Below are positions 43,725 through 54,902 of a stretch of DNA of 64,000 bases, in pieces; the stretch's first letter is position 1; every line of letters starts with the position of its first letter. Origin of the DNA: Dactylonectria macrodidyma (lineage: Eukaryota > Ascomycota > Sordariomycetes > Hypocreales > Nectriaceae); contig JAGMUV010000032.1 in NCBI GenBank assembly GCA_020744425.1, positions 248,001 to 312,000 on the forward strand, read 5' to 3'. The position numbers and the translations under genes were made by a program. A model generated the notes under the pieces. The model searched no databases and had not been told where the DNA came from. It was given only the letters and a program-made list of their open reading frames with translations.

Positions 43725-45732
43725 ATGAGTTCTCAATCAATCCCTGCCGATACCCTCAATGCGTATGACGACCAGAGCTTCATCAGAGAAGATAACAGCC
43801 GCCGGGAGCATGAGTGTGATAGCACCCGGCGGCCCGACTTTCCTCCGGCTGAAGACCGAGGGTTCAATTTCCAACCTTTTCATGTGGAAAGGCGCGAACT
43901 TAAGGTCAACCAACTGCCCCAAGAGCCGCTATCTCTCTTCCAACACTTTGTGCCTCTTTCCCTAGTTAACAGCTGGGTTGAATATACCAACAGCTGGGTC
44001 AACAGCTTGCTGGAAAGGGGCGTTATTGATAGCTGGGGCCACGAGTTGAAACAAGGGTCACGGCTCCAAGCCTGGACCCCGACCTCTGCAGCAGAAGTAT
44101 ATATCTGGCTTGGAATCCTAATTTATATAGGAATCCACAAGGAAATTGAGGTTGAAGACCATTGGAAGACCCCTAAGCCAGGGGATCAATGTCCTGAACA
44201 TTCAATCATCAAGTTCATGCCATACAACCGGTTTCAACTCCTTCATCGTCACCTTCGCCCCTTTGACTATACCAAATTTGATGATGACGAGAGCTTCCCT
44301 GCGGTCTTCCAATGTGCACAACCGTGGTCTGAGCATATACAATACGCCTCCACAGAGCTCCTTGAGCCTGGGTCTCATCTCGCTGTAGATGAGGGCATGA
44401 TCCGTTATACCGGGAGGAACTCACAAGTCACATATATACCCGGCAAGCCTACTGACACAGGGTTCAAGGTGTGGGTTGTGGCTCAACTTGGTATCTTTTT
44501 GCGATGGATTTGGCACCAACCCGGTTCAGACTACGGTCCCGTTGGCGTTGAACGCTCTAAGAGAAGAAGAACAGCAGCTCGAGGAGGCAAAGGCGGCAGA
44601 GGCAGAGGGAGAGGCGGCCGAGGAAGAAGAAGAAAAGCCAGCCGAGAGCGGGAATCTGGTGAGGCCGATAAGGTCAAAGAAGTTATCCACGTCCTCACAG
44701 ACGATGGGGATAAAGTCATCGCGTTGAATTCGACTCAGAGCGTCGTTATTGCCCTTATAAACCTACTACCGAAGTCGACATATCACGTCTTTGTGGATAA
44801 CCTCTTCTCGTCCCCGGGCCTCTTCCTCTCTCTTCGTCAGCACGGCCACGGTGCTACAGGCACAGCCCGCACTAACTGCGGCATCTTCAAGGAGCTCGCT
44901 GACTATAAGAAGAAGGATATATCAGGGAAATCAGGGTTTAAATTCAATGAGATCAGGGTCATACCAACCCCTGATAACCAGGTGGGAGCCCTTGACACTT
45001 ATGGCTGTGTTTCTCTTACTAACTTGTCTTCTTCTGCTACAGGTGAACCAAATCGCGTGGAAAGACAATGCACTTGTGTTATTCCTATCAACTGTGTTTA
45101 AAGGCGATGAGAAATGTGAGCGCTGGAGGAAGAAGCCGTCAACAATGAAGGCCACAGCACGGCCGATACAGCGTTTCTTTGGTGGCGAGGCAGTAAAGCT
45201 GATATCAATCCCTACAGTTGCTGCTTCCTATAACGATGAGATGAATCATGTGGATCGAGGAGACCAAATGAGGGCGTATCTCGGCTATGATCACCCAATT
45301 CGCCGGGGGGCTTGGCAGGCTCTTACTTGGACCTTCCTGCTTGATGTGGTGCTTGTGAATAGCTACCTTCTTCAACTCTACGGGCAGCCGGCTTGGAAGC
45401 GATATACGAGTCAAAAAGAGTGGCGCCGGCGCATTTATAACGAGCTGTTCAAGGTGTTCCATAAGGAAAGTCAGTCAAGGCAGTCATTTCGGACTGGGGA
45501 CGAATTTACGCCCGTGGCACAGCATAAATACGTCCGAAGAGGGAAAAAGTCTAGCTGCGTTGCTTGTAAGGGCCAACAGCTGGGTAAGCCTTGGTCAAAA
45601 ACCTCAAGGAAACCTTTGGGGGCGGTCAGCAGCAATATAAAAAGGCGTCAATCTAGGGGGGGATGTGAGCAGTGTGATGTCACGATTTGTAACTCGAAAT
45701 ATTGTTGGGACTTCTATCACAGGCTAATTTAG
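43725..45732 (+). CDS. piggyBac-type transposase (DDE_Tnp_1_7 with C-terminal Cys-rich domain)
   Basis: Exons 43725-44981 and 45043-45732 are joined across a 61-nt intron (PTPDNQ to VNQIAWKDN). The family core is clear: AWTPTSAAEVYIWLGILIYI, HSIIKFMPYNRFQLLHRHLR, the three catalytic Asp regions LAVDEGMIRYTGR, HVFVDNLFSSPG and NHVDRGDQMRAYLGYDH, and the C-terminal CRD (SSCVACKG ... GGCEQCDVTICNSKYCWDFY). An unusual insert between the first and second Asp is an Arg/Gly run (about residues 280-310). The start is the ATG of SSQSIPADT. No lesion, but the element's right TIR is disrupted, so it could now act only on other copies. Confidence 0.92.
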
Positions 45733-45807
45733 GTAGAGAATGATGTACCTTTCATGCTCTCTTATGTGATTGGTTAGACATCCCTGTAGTGACCTAACTG
45801 GAGCCTC

Positions 45808-48800
45808 GGCGCCGTCTAGGCGCACAGGGCCTGTGTGCTCGGGGCACAGACCCCCCTGTCAGCGGGCTAGGGGCACAGTGCCCTGACTAAGCATTTATTA
45901 TTAAGTGATTTCGAGGGAGCGATTTTCAGGGGTTAAGTATCTTTATCTTCATCTCTGCATCATCTCATCAATTAACCTAAATGGATCAATTTCCGGAAGA
46001 CTGCTTACCTCCTGAGCATAGATATGCATCTCGAGATGATCTATTCTAAGCGATTAATCGCTGGGTAGCACCACGAGGCTATGCCTTTGTTACCGGAAGG
46101 TCTAACAAAGGCAAGTCTGGGAGGCTTACAGTTTACTTCACTTGCGATCGTGCCCGTCGGCCTCCGAGCGCCTCAAGAAGCCGTATTCGAGCAACCTGCA
46201 CTCGAAGCACTCTCTGCCCATTCTCTATCACCGCAAAGGAGTTACTGGACGTATCTGGCTGGGTTGTATAACATCGATCAGATAGTCAATATGCTGTACA
46301 TAACTATATGCTAAGCACCCATCTAACCGCTCATCCTGTTCTTCGAAGGCTCTTAAAAGACGATAAATCAATAATTAGCAATCTTACGAAGGCTGGAGTT
46401 AGCTTAAAGGAGATCAGAACCTATATGCGGTAATAGTCAAATTCCATTGCAACCCAGAAGGATATCTCTAATAGCATTGCCGAAGCTTGACGAATATCTT
46501 GCTTTGGTGAGAATACAATGCATGCTCTTATTAACCAGCTAGATTAAGAGGGCTTTTGGAATCGTATGCAGGTAGATAATGAAGGACGGGTTACAGCAGT
46601 TTTATTTGCTCATCCTGACTCACTTACCTATCTGCAAGCGTATTCTGACCTTCTTCTTCTCGACTGCATATATAAGACGAATCGATATGGCATGCCGCTT
46701 CTTGACATTATCGGCGTTGATGCCTGCTAACGATCATTCTGCATTGCCTTTGCATTCCTTAGTGGCGAAGAGGAATAAGACTACCTATGGGCTCTTGAAT
46801 GACTGAAGTCTCTATATGAGATTTGCAATATAAGCTTTCCATCTGTTATTATTACAGACTGTGCCTTAGCTTGTATTAATGCAGTTGCTATCTGCTTTCT
46901 ATCTGTAGTCCTTCTTCTGTGCTTTTGGCATGCTAATAAGGCAGTCCTTGCCTATTGTCGGCCAGCCTTTATTCAATATCGAACAGATCTAAAGACAATC
47001 GAGGCAGAGCTTGTTAGTTGGCAAGAGTTCTACAACTAGTGGCATTTGATCATTCAATCAGCTGATTAAGTAGCCTTTGATTAGCGGGTTTAGCAGCTTG
47101 AGTAGCGATATCTACCCGCTTACGTCAATGAGATTGGATATTTACATGCAACGTGGCTAAACCCTCATAAGGAGAAGCTTGTAAAAGCTTGGGTTGATTA
47201 GCATCTTCACTTTGGCACTATTGTTACCTCTTGTGTTGAAGGTATTTATAGTCTGCTTAAAAGCTATTTAAATATATCTACACTAGATCTATTTGAGGCT
47301 TGGGGTGCTATTACACGAGCTGTTACTAATCAGGTCCATCAGCTATAGTCGAATCAAGCCCAATAGTAACTTTGATAACCAATTGAGCTTTGTATAGTTC
47401 TATATAGTGCTGTTCAGGGCTGGGTATCTTTTGAGGCGTTGAGGAAGGTTGAAGAGCAACGAAAGCGGCTTTTGGATAATAGTCTCCCTTTGGCTCGCTG
47501 CACTGGCGTTTTTATGCGAACACTGGGACTACCTTGCGCTTACTTACTTCAAATCTTATAAGAATAAGGTCAAGTTCTTCTTCTTGAGCATTTCTACAAG
47601 CATTGGCATCTCAAGCGCCCAGGGCAGTAGCAGCTACTTCTTGAGCCTCGTACTCGCATAGATGCAAGGGCTGCTATATTAAATCTGCCATAATTAAGCA
47701 TAAAAAGACTACCAAGCTCCTTTGAAGCTGATGAGACTATAGGAAAGGCAAGGGCAAAGGCCCCGCCAAAATGCAGCAAATGCTATGAAGTCGGTCACAA
47801 AATGAATTCAAAGGCATGTCCCTTGCGGCATTAAGAGCTCTTGGAAAAGGTAGCAGCAGAGGCAAAGGCACTGGCGGCAACAGAGGCATCAGTAATAATA
47901 GCGGCGCCGGTAGCGATAGTGGTATCGGCAGCAACAGAGGCATTAACAACGACAGGGGCATCGGCATCGGCAGTGATAGCGGCACCGGCAGTCCTCGCCG
48001 ATCAGCCAGAGACTGTGACTGGGACCTTGCAAGACTCGCCCGGTGGCGCCTCTCAGCGGTCAGGATCCCCTGTTCATGAACCATCTCCTTCGCCTGGCCC
48101 GCCATCGCCATCGCCACCGAGGTACGATTCACCACAGGCCATATATGGAAGATATGTTGCTGTAAGAAGCGCGTGGTATGCAGCGCAGCCGGTCGGCAGC
48201 ATCAAGACGAACTAACAATATCGCAAGGCGATGGGGCTCCCACTCAGGTATGGCAAGCAGAGCTACGAGTGGTGCCTGGACTACAAACAGATGTCCAAGC
48301 GCTATATCACGTCAACAGGGTCAAGAGAATGGACGAAAGAAGAGATGATGGCATATCTAGACTGGAACAAGGCTGAGGATGAGCGAATTGCGGCCTAGGT
48401 CGCTGAAGAGATGGGAGACAATCCATTGGCTAATAGAAGAAGGGGTGTTAAGGACATTTGGAGGAGAATAGAAACGGATAGTAGGGAACAAGAAGCTTTA
48501 TACTTGGCTAGCCGTAGTACAGAAGACTGTATCATTGTTGGAAGTCATGGGTGTTAGACGATGACTCGGTGGCAAAGCCCTATAACATTCTCCAGCTGTC
48601 ATAGCTGTGTATAATTTGGCTAGCTCTTCCCACCCCTCACTTATCTGAATTAAGCAACTTGAACCTTCCCATTTCAACAATCATAGTCGAAAGGTAGCTG
48701 TCGGCTCCATTGAATGTGTAAGTGCATTCATTCAATCCCCAATTCAACAAGAAATGCTTAGTCAGGGCACTGTGCCCCTAGCCCGCTGACAGGGGGGTCT

Positions 48801-48840
48801 GTGCCCCGAGCACACAGGCCCTGTGCGCCTAGACGGCGCC
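45808..48840 (+). mobile_element. MULE (Mutator-like, Hop-like) transposon, 89-bp TIRs, 9-bp duplication
   Basis: GGCGCCGTCTAGGCGCACAG at 45808 begins an 89-bp inverted repeat that is perfect against 48752-48840. TGGAGCCTC is duplicated exactly on both sides (45799-45807, 48841-48849), the 9-bp size expected for MULEs. Length is 3,033 bp. It sits inside the right TIR of the piggyBac element. Perfect TIRs contrast with heavily mutated coding sequence. Confidence 0.95.
45981..48520 (+). pseudogene. MULE transposase, inactivated by many Gln-to-stop changes
   Basis: One conceptual frame, interrupted by stops, reads MDQFPEDCLPPEHRY, THLTAHPVLRRLL, NRYGMPLLDIIGVDA (core Asp near 46720), IITDCALACINAV, LLLCFWHANKAVL and HFGTIVTSCVEGI. 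It is followed by a SWIM-like CTGVFMRTLGLPCAY, a low-complexity Ala/Pro region and a C-terminal block REWTKEEMMAYLDW. Many stops stand where Gln is expected (near 47037, 47066, 47081, 47090 and 47102), that is CAG/CAA to TAG/TAA. The SWIM His appears as Tyr (CAC to TAC). This C-to-T at CpA pattern is the RIP signature. The protein cannot be made. Confidence 0.85.
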
Positions 48841-48864
48841 TGGAGCCTCCTGGCAATCGAAGGG

Positions 48865-49606
48865 ATAGTGATAGTGTGTGGTATTCTGGGCTGTTGTATT
48901 GGGTTTGGAAAACTTATAGATTGATATGTGGGGGAAATAAGCGTGCCGTTTCAACACCAGTGCGAGTGATAAAAGTCCAATGGTCTCAACACCAGGACAT
49001 CTTGGTATGGCCGCTTCTTATACTCAAATTGACAATTTTCCCTCTTTGGTATTGCGACTGATTGATCTATGCTAGTTCAGTCCCCTGATCCCTGTCTCAA
49101 TTATTGACCCTCACCCTATTGGCTAGGTCTCTTAGTTCCGCATTAAGCTCTTCAAATCGTGCCACTGCTCCTCAAAGCTTGCTGCATAGGTTTGATTGGC
49201 TACGCAAAACAAAGGTAACACACACACACGCTATTGGCCAAGTCTCTTCATCCACCCACCCAGAGCCGACCACTTAAAACCGCGCCCTCTTCTCAACACG
49301 TGCAGCAACCGACTAGTAAAACAGGCTCTTGTTGCAAGCTTTGTACCGAAAGGTTACTCAGCGCAAGGGAGCCGCCAACTTGCCCATCACGCCCAGCTTC
49401 CAACTTCCAACTTCCCCCGGCGGACGTGCGCCTTCCCCTGTCTTCTTAAGCTCTGGGATTTCCAACCCCCAAAATCCTGATTACCCGATTCGGAAGCGCA
49501 ACTGCACCTCTTGTTGGCCCGGATTAATACCACACTCGGGTCCCTCTATTGGTCCGAATCCTCCCACTCTCATTTGCAAGTCTTCATTGGCTGGGATTTG
49601 AATACT
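48865..49606. other. Non-coding right end of element X copy 1
   Basis: Bases 48865-49440 match 54306-54897 (copy 2), including the ACACACACACGC run and the GGCGGACGTGCGCCTTCCCC block. 49441-49606 is unique to copy 1 and ends in TGGCTGGGATTTGAATACT just before copy 2 begins. Short ORFs here (for example 49196-49480) look like chance. Confidence 0.65.
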
Positions 49607-49816
49607 GTGCTGCGAACCCCGCTTCAGACGTCATCATCGTCATGGAACCACGAACCGAACGTTCCGGGCGGGGGTCATCATCGTCCCCTGCGTAAAAGTG
49701 CCAGAACGACGAGGGCAATGAAATCGGAACAAAACACCCATCATCTATCAATACATACCTGACTGTTCCTTGGATTTGCTATCTAAACTATAAACTATAT
49801 TATTGCTGGTATTGGC

Positions 49817-52800
49817 CACTTTTCTCTCCATCTTCTTCGAGCATCACCGTCCACGTAGGTTACCGTGCTGCCATCGTCGGCATTGCCGTCGGATGCGTTG
49901 GGTTGCATCCCACAGGCGGAGTGAATAGTCACGCCGTTGATCCGCGCTGCTGCGGCCCCCGATGTCGCCGTCATGAGCAGCCTGTGCGATATGTCTTTGC
50001 TAGCGAACAATTCCGCCAACGCCTCGATGACCCTGGACTTCCCGGTGCCGCCCTCCCCACCCAGGAACTCGCATAGTTGTGCGTTAAAATACTACGTCAC
50101 CCCATGCACATTGGAGTGGCGATGGGGTGCATGGGGTAGCCTCAGCCGAAGGCTGTGTGTCCGCGGGCCGGGAAGCTATTACTACTACTGCATTCTCTAC
50201 GTACTGATCCATTGCCATGGCCATTCTTGGTATTATGTGACATGTACGGATTCCGTGTGAGCACCTATCGTTTCCTAAGCTCCTGATCCCTCATCTTCAT
50301 CTTCATGCCATCCGAAGGAGACCCGTAGATCAGGTGATTACAATCAAATAGGGCATCTAACATCAAGCCCTCGAGCGTCTTCACACAAGAGATAGCCATG
50401 TAGCTTAACCCAGTCTGGAAATCCCGGTAGGAGAGATCGGAAACGATCATATCTTCTGTGATGCTTTGTGGCTTATAAACGGTAATAGCGTAGCATATGA
50501 TCAGGGGGAACTGGGTGCGAGTGCAGAGAGTGGCTCCGATAAGGAAGCCCCTCTCTACGAAGAGAATCGGGACAATCTTCCTACCACCAGGGGTAGTTAG
50601 GAACACCGGTCTAATGTACTTATTAAACTCTATTATAATAACATGAGGGTCTCGGATGCTTCCCGGCCCTATGGAACCTAGCAGCCAAGTAAGAGTAATC
50701 CAAACCAGTTATGCTGCTTCGGGCAGTAGATAGGTCAGAATGTGAGGCGATTGGATGGGTCGTTAGCTACACGAGAGGTAAGGAAGCTAGAGCATAGAAA
50801 TGCCGCATACTTTATTAAGTTAGTAGAAATAGCGTCCCCAGCATAACGTACAGCTGGCTAAGTGACTCTCAGAATAGCCTCCTAGCTGCATAAATTTGCC
50901 GTAGTTTCTCTAGCGACGTAAGCTAAATTCCGGATCTCTCGTTAGGAGGCAATAAGCCAGCATCTCCAGCGGTTTTCTTCGGGGCACGTCTCTCAGCTGA
51001 GGCTAGGTTCCTCAGCGTCAAGGTCGCGTCTCTAGATCTAGAATACTTCATTTAGTTAGTATTAATCTTACAGAGTGGGGAGACAGAGCTAACATAAGAA
51101 TCGTTCTTATTACGACAATCAAGGCGGTTCTTCGTATTCCCAGCAGACTTCCTTCTGCTAACGAAGTCACCCCGCCGGTCTCTCCTCGCGACAGCGGGCA
51201 CAGACAACGGAAATTATGTCCATTATAGAGCTGCCGGGAAGTAGATTTAGGACCCATTGCCTAACGAAAAGAAGACACGCAGAAGCGTTAAAGCGGACGA
51301 AATAGCTATCTTCAGCCAACTGCAACGTAAACAAATCATCTTCTGAGTAAACAAACGGCAACATGGTGCAGAGTGGCCTGAACCCACTTATCTGGAGCCG
51401 TCAGCCAGTTGCCGAACGATTTACGGCTGGCAATACAAAACTTAGGCCAATCAGAGCTCGAGAAACTTATTACCCTTGTCTGCACCAAACCCTCATTATT
51501 CTGGAAACTTAAGAACTGATGTAGAGTCAGCCTTCGGCTGAATCATTGTTCTCGACATTACTGCTATCGAAACCATCCCTGTTATCTTCGTCCGGGATGG
51601 TATCGAGATGGCGACACACTAAAAGGAAGGCAATTTCCTGCCGTTCGTTCAGGGTGAACCTGCCTGCGATCTGCCGACCGGCATGGAGGAATGTGGTTGA
51701 CGATCCAAAAGCGACCCTAGTGCTGGGTCCATAGGTGTTCCTGGTGTCTGTTTCCGGTATCTCTATGCTATCTTCTCCTGCACCCGCAAAAGTATGGTTC
51801 AATAATGCTTCTGTGCCGGCAGCCGTGTTCTGAGTATCCTGAACTCCATCAGAGCCTTGGATTCTTTGCACAATTTCCTTGTCGGCTTTGTCCTGCTTGC
51901 TCTTAATCCCCCTGAGCTGACGTTGCATTGGGAGCTCGCTCCTGGCTACCATAGTTGGCTGGTACTGCTCAAGGAAGTTCCCGCCCCGCGCCATATTGCA
52001 TTCGCGGATCTTCATTGCACAGTTTTCGCAGCTCCGTATAGCCTTGCCAACAGGGAAGCAATCTGGACATGAATACGTGCGGCAACTATTCATCGCTGCG
52101 CTATTTGTCCACTCTTCCCAGCTAAGCTCTTTTATCTCGATGGTGCTGATCTTCTGATAGCATATCATGCATGTGTGTATGGGTAGGGTGTCCATGTTGT
52201 GAAATGCTTGATTAAAGTCCATGACTGTGGATATATTCCTCTCACGGGGGACCGGCTTACGCCAATCTTTTGTGTAGGATATTCTCTCCTTCTCTGTAAA
52301 TTCATCTTCCAGATGCTCAATAGCTCTCTTGAATGCCTGGGTTTGCTCTTCAAGGTTGCTATTCTCAACCCGTCTTCGATTTTGCCTTTTGTTTTGTTCT
52401 TGTCCGCGTTGGTCAGCCTTACGCTTGGCGCCAAGTTCTTGTTGGCCATGTTGATCCACATCTGAAAAGCTTAGAATGCTCATACATTGCTGCATGCCCA
52501 GTGCATTGTGCGGGTGATATTGGCTCGCGTTGGTTATCTCTGCAGCTTGTGTGGGGTTTGGTGCTATGAGCGGTTGCGCTGGTACTGGTTTGCTTGATTG
52601 GCCAGTTGATTGTGATGCCCCTAGTGCCGGGTCTATAGGTACGGTTTCTGGAATATCACCACGTGTACTCGATTGGACAGGAGAGTGTGACTTCCTTAAT
52701 GCCAGGCCCGCAGGCTGGACATCCGGAACACGATCGGATATGCTTGGTTGGACAGTAGAATGTGATTCTCTTGGTGCTGCGTTTGTATTCCAATTTGCCG

Positions 52801-52903
52801 CACCAAAAATATCATTGTATGTATTCAGCCCGAGACTGCTGACTGTGCTGGCAGGCGTTTCACCACGCAACCTTTCAAGTAGAGCAGATAATGACGAATC
52901 CAT
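49817..52903 (-). pseudogene. PIF1-like helicase of element X, copy 2 (internally deleted, split)
   Basis: Pieces 52903-51542 and 50085-49817 are separated by a Helitron that fits exactly between GCGTT and ATCATTG of the copy 1 sequence. The N-terminus starts MDSSLSALLERLRGETPAS and contains a Gln/Lys-rich segment (KRKADQRGQEQNKRQNRRR) and a zinc-ribbon-like cluster (CMICYQK ... YSCPDCFPVGK ... CENCAMKIREC). This is fused, at GNFL-EQYQP, to the region just before the helicase, so the middle that would hold a Rep domain in Helitron proteins is gone. After the Helitron only SRVIEALAELFAS-type Walker A flanks remain before the second deletion. Confidence 0.78.
50086..51541 (-). mobile_element. 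Non-autonomous Helitron (1,456 bp), deletion derivative
   Basis: Read on the minus strand it begins with the perfect palindrome TCAGCCGAAGGCTGA (51541-51527) and ends with a hairpin and GACGTAGTATTTT (50086). Its left part matches the 5' region of the large Helitron (54903-55600, degraded), and its right part matches 60300-60943, including KMKMRDQELRKR codons. The target is known from element X copy 1: GCGTT^ATCATTG, that is T^A with no duplication, as rolling-circle elements give. No intact gene. Confidence 0.85.
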
Positions 52904-53240
52904 TACAAGATAGGGTACGTACGAATATTCTTAGGGTGTGTAATCATATGTATTAAGCCAAATAGTATTATAAATATGAATGATAAAGGTTGATAGCATT
53001 CACAATACTGTTTTGTGATCGGTACATTTTGGGGCAGATGTCGATTCTCCCACACCAGCCGGTCCTACTCTGCTCTTGATCCGATTCTATCCCGATACTC
53101 CCACGTCATCTTTATCTCTATTATACCTATCGAATTATATGATAATATCGTCTATCGTCATTGTCTTGACCCACCTACCAATAAATAATAGGTCTATCCC
53201 ACCATGGTCTTTCTTTACTCTTCCAATTTCATCCCAATAT

Positions 53241-53590
53241 CGGACTTGATTATTCATCCCATCATCTACTCGGAGCATCACCACACCGGTATACCAATAA
53301 AGCATCATATTCCTCCACCCTCTTACTTTCGTGATAATTAACTTCGGGCTTGATTATTCATCCCATCATCCCCCCGGAGCATCATCACACCGGGATACCA
53401 GTAGAGCATCATACTCCTACACCCTCTTATTCTTCTAACATTAATAACATCGGGCTTCATTATTTATCCCATTATCTAGTCGGAATGCTATTACACCGGT
53501 ATACCAGTACGGCATCATACTCCCCCACCCTCTTATTCATATGGTCGCTGCAGTATTGATATACCAATAGATCAAAACATCCCTTCACCC
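53241..53590 (+). repeat. Minisatellite of about 105-bp units in the element X intergenic region
   Basis: Three and a bit units, starting near 53241, 53345 and 53451, share CGGGCTTGATTATTCATCCC, CGGAGCATCA, CACCGGTATACCA and CACCCTCTTA. They lie between the helicase start (52903) and the lost accessory gene, in what should be the shared promoter. Confidence 0.85.
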
Positions 53591-53727
53591 TCTTTCGTTG
53601 TAATGGTAACATCGATGGGCACTTATGTGATTGATATAATACACACCACGTTATTTCATCTACCTATCAAATACTGCTCAGCTCTCATACTTTCTTTTTT
53701 TTCTTCTTTTTTTCATGCATTAATTTC

Positions 53728-54013
53728 TTAGTCAATCCTTTGTAATCATAGAAGAAGCAATTCTGTTCAACAGCTACGTTGATTGATCAATTCCGATGCG
53801 CAAGTATCCACTTGACAGGCATCAAGGTTCTTACCTCAAGATGCTTTACTGCGATCGGCGACATGTGCTGACGTTTTGGCTAATCCTTTGTACTCATGGA
53901 AAAAGCAGATCTGTTCACCATCTATCTTAATTGATCAATTCAATTGTGCGAGTATCCACATCGGCAGGGATAGTAGCTCTTGGCTGAAAATGTTGGATGG
54001 AGATCGGCGATGC
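53728..54013 (+). repeat. Tandem duplication, about 148-bp unit
   Basis: 53728-53865 and 53877-54013 share TAATCCTTTGTA, TTGATCAATTC, GCGAGTATCCAC and GATCGGCGA with many substitutions. It is also in the X intergenic region. A CT-rich microsatellite (54174-54207) follows. Confidence 0.7.
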
Positions 54014-54174
54014 CACATCCTCTCTGCGCAATGAAATACAGTATCTTTACCAAGTGGTATCAATCTTCGCATTGTATATACTATATCGTTTAATCGATTA
54101 TAAATCTCAGATGTGTTTCTTCTTTGTTCTGTACATTTGCATGTCAATCTTACAGGCTTATCTTACAATTACTC

Positions 54175-54205
<31 letters not shown>

Positions 54206-54242
54206 TACAAAGTCGTAATCTTAACTGCTTTCCCATTTTTTT

Positions 54243-54305
54243 TCTACCGAACCAAGTGGCAGGAACAAGAGACATCCGACAAAGAGACTTTAAGTAGCAT
54301 AGTAT
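54243..54305 (+). pseudogene. Stub of the element X accessory gene and empty piggyBac site
   Basis: CTACCGAACCAAGTGGCAGG... to the stop TAA (about 54290-54292) matches the last ~50 bp of the accessory gene at 43526-43577. The following AGTATAGAG is the unoccupied form of the piggyBac insertion site at 43588. Confidence 0.8.
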
Positions 54306-54902
54306 AGAGATAGTGTGTGGTGTTCTGGGCTGTTGTATTGGGCTTGGAAAACTTACAGATTGATATGTGGGAGAAATAAGCGTGCGATTTCAATACCAAT
54401 GCGAGTGATAAAAGTCCAATGGTCTTAACACCAGGACATCTTGGCATGGCCGCTTCTTATACTCAAATTTGACAATTTTCCCTCTTTGGTATTGCGACTG
54501 ATTGATCTCTGCTAGTCTCAGTCCCCTGATCCCTGTCTCAATTATTGACCCTCACCCTATTGGCTAGGTCTCTTTGTTCCGCATTAAGCTCTTCACATCG
54601 TGCCACTCAAAATGGTGCCTTCTCCTCAAAGCCTGCTGCGTACGTCTTATTGGCTACGCAAAACAAAGGTAACACACACACACGCCCTATTGGCCAAGTC
54701 TCTTCATCCACCCACCCAGAGCCGACCACTTAAAACCGCGCCCTCTTCTCAACATGTGCAGCAACCCACTAGTAAAAACAGGCTCTTGTTGCAACCTTCG
54801 TACCGAAAGGCTACTCAGCGCAAGGGAGCCGCCAACTTGCCCATCACGCCCAGCTTCCAACTTCCAACGTCCCCCGGCGGACGTGCGCCTTCCCCTGTAC
54901 AT

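Larger units (their letters stand above)
43588..48864 (+). mobile_element. piggyBac transposon (2.2 kb net) split by a MULE
   Basis: The left TIR CCCTTCGACTGTCAGGAGGC (43588) is matched by the inverted right TIR, which is itself divided: ...ACTGGAGCCTC (to 45807) and CTGGCAATCGAAGGG (48850-48864). The net length without the MULE is 2,235 bp. The same site is empty in element X copy 2 (54302-54306, AGTATAGAG), against AGTAT[element]ATAGTG here. The footprint is a 2-bp AT overlap, not the canonical TTAA. The transposase gene inside is intact. Confidence 0.82.
39728..49606 (-). mobile_element. Element X, copy 1 (helicase plus OB-fold-like protein), with nested insertions
   Basis: It shares its left end (GTGCTGCGAACCCCGC) with copy 2 at 49607, and its right-hand non-coding block (48865-49440) with 54306-54897. 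Removing the nested piggyBac/MULE (43588-48864) leaves about 4.6 kb. It encodes a PIF1-like helicase on the minus strand and a divergently transcribed accessory gene. The N-terminal part of the helicase and the intergenic region are deleted, so the two genes nearly touch at 42275/42280. Copies 1 and 2 are in direct tandem. I infer a Helitron-related element from the helicase type; an HUH Rep domain is absent in both copies. Confidence 0.6.
49607..54902 (-). mobile_element. Element X, copy 2 (deletion derivative, carries a Helitron)
   Basis: Starts with the same GTGCTGCGAACCCCGC as copy 1. The helicase C-terminal ~1.27 kb is deleted (joint near 49816), the Walker A region remains, a non-autonomous Helitron interrupts it at 50086-51541, and the zinc-rich N-terminus and the full divergent intergenic region (52904-54240) are retained. 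The accessory gene is deleted down to its last ~50 bp. The right end is cut by the large Helitron at 54903. Confidence 0.62.

Noticed and set aside
47737..48135. Minus-strand Pro/Leu-rich ORF
   Set aside because: Complement of the low-complexity Ala-rich part of the MULE pseudogene.
49196..49762. Several 70-94 codon ORFs
   Set aside because: They span the non-coding right end of element X and its junction with copy 2; the equivalents in copy 2 do not preserve the frames.
53241..53560. Telomeric or centromeric satellite
   Set aside because: Only about three units, confined to the element X intergenic region, with no TTAGGG.
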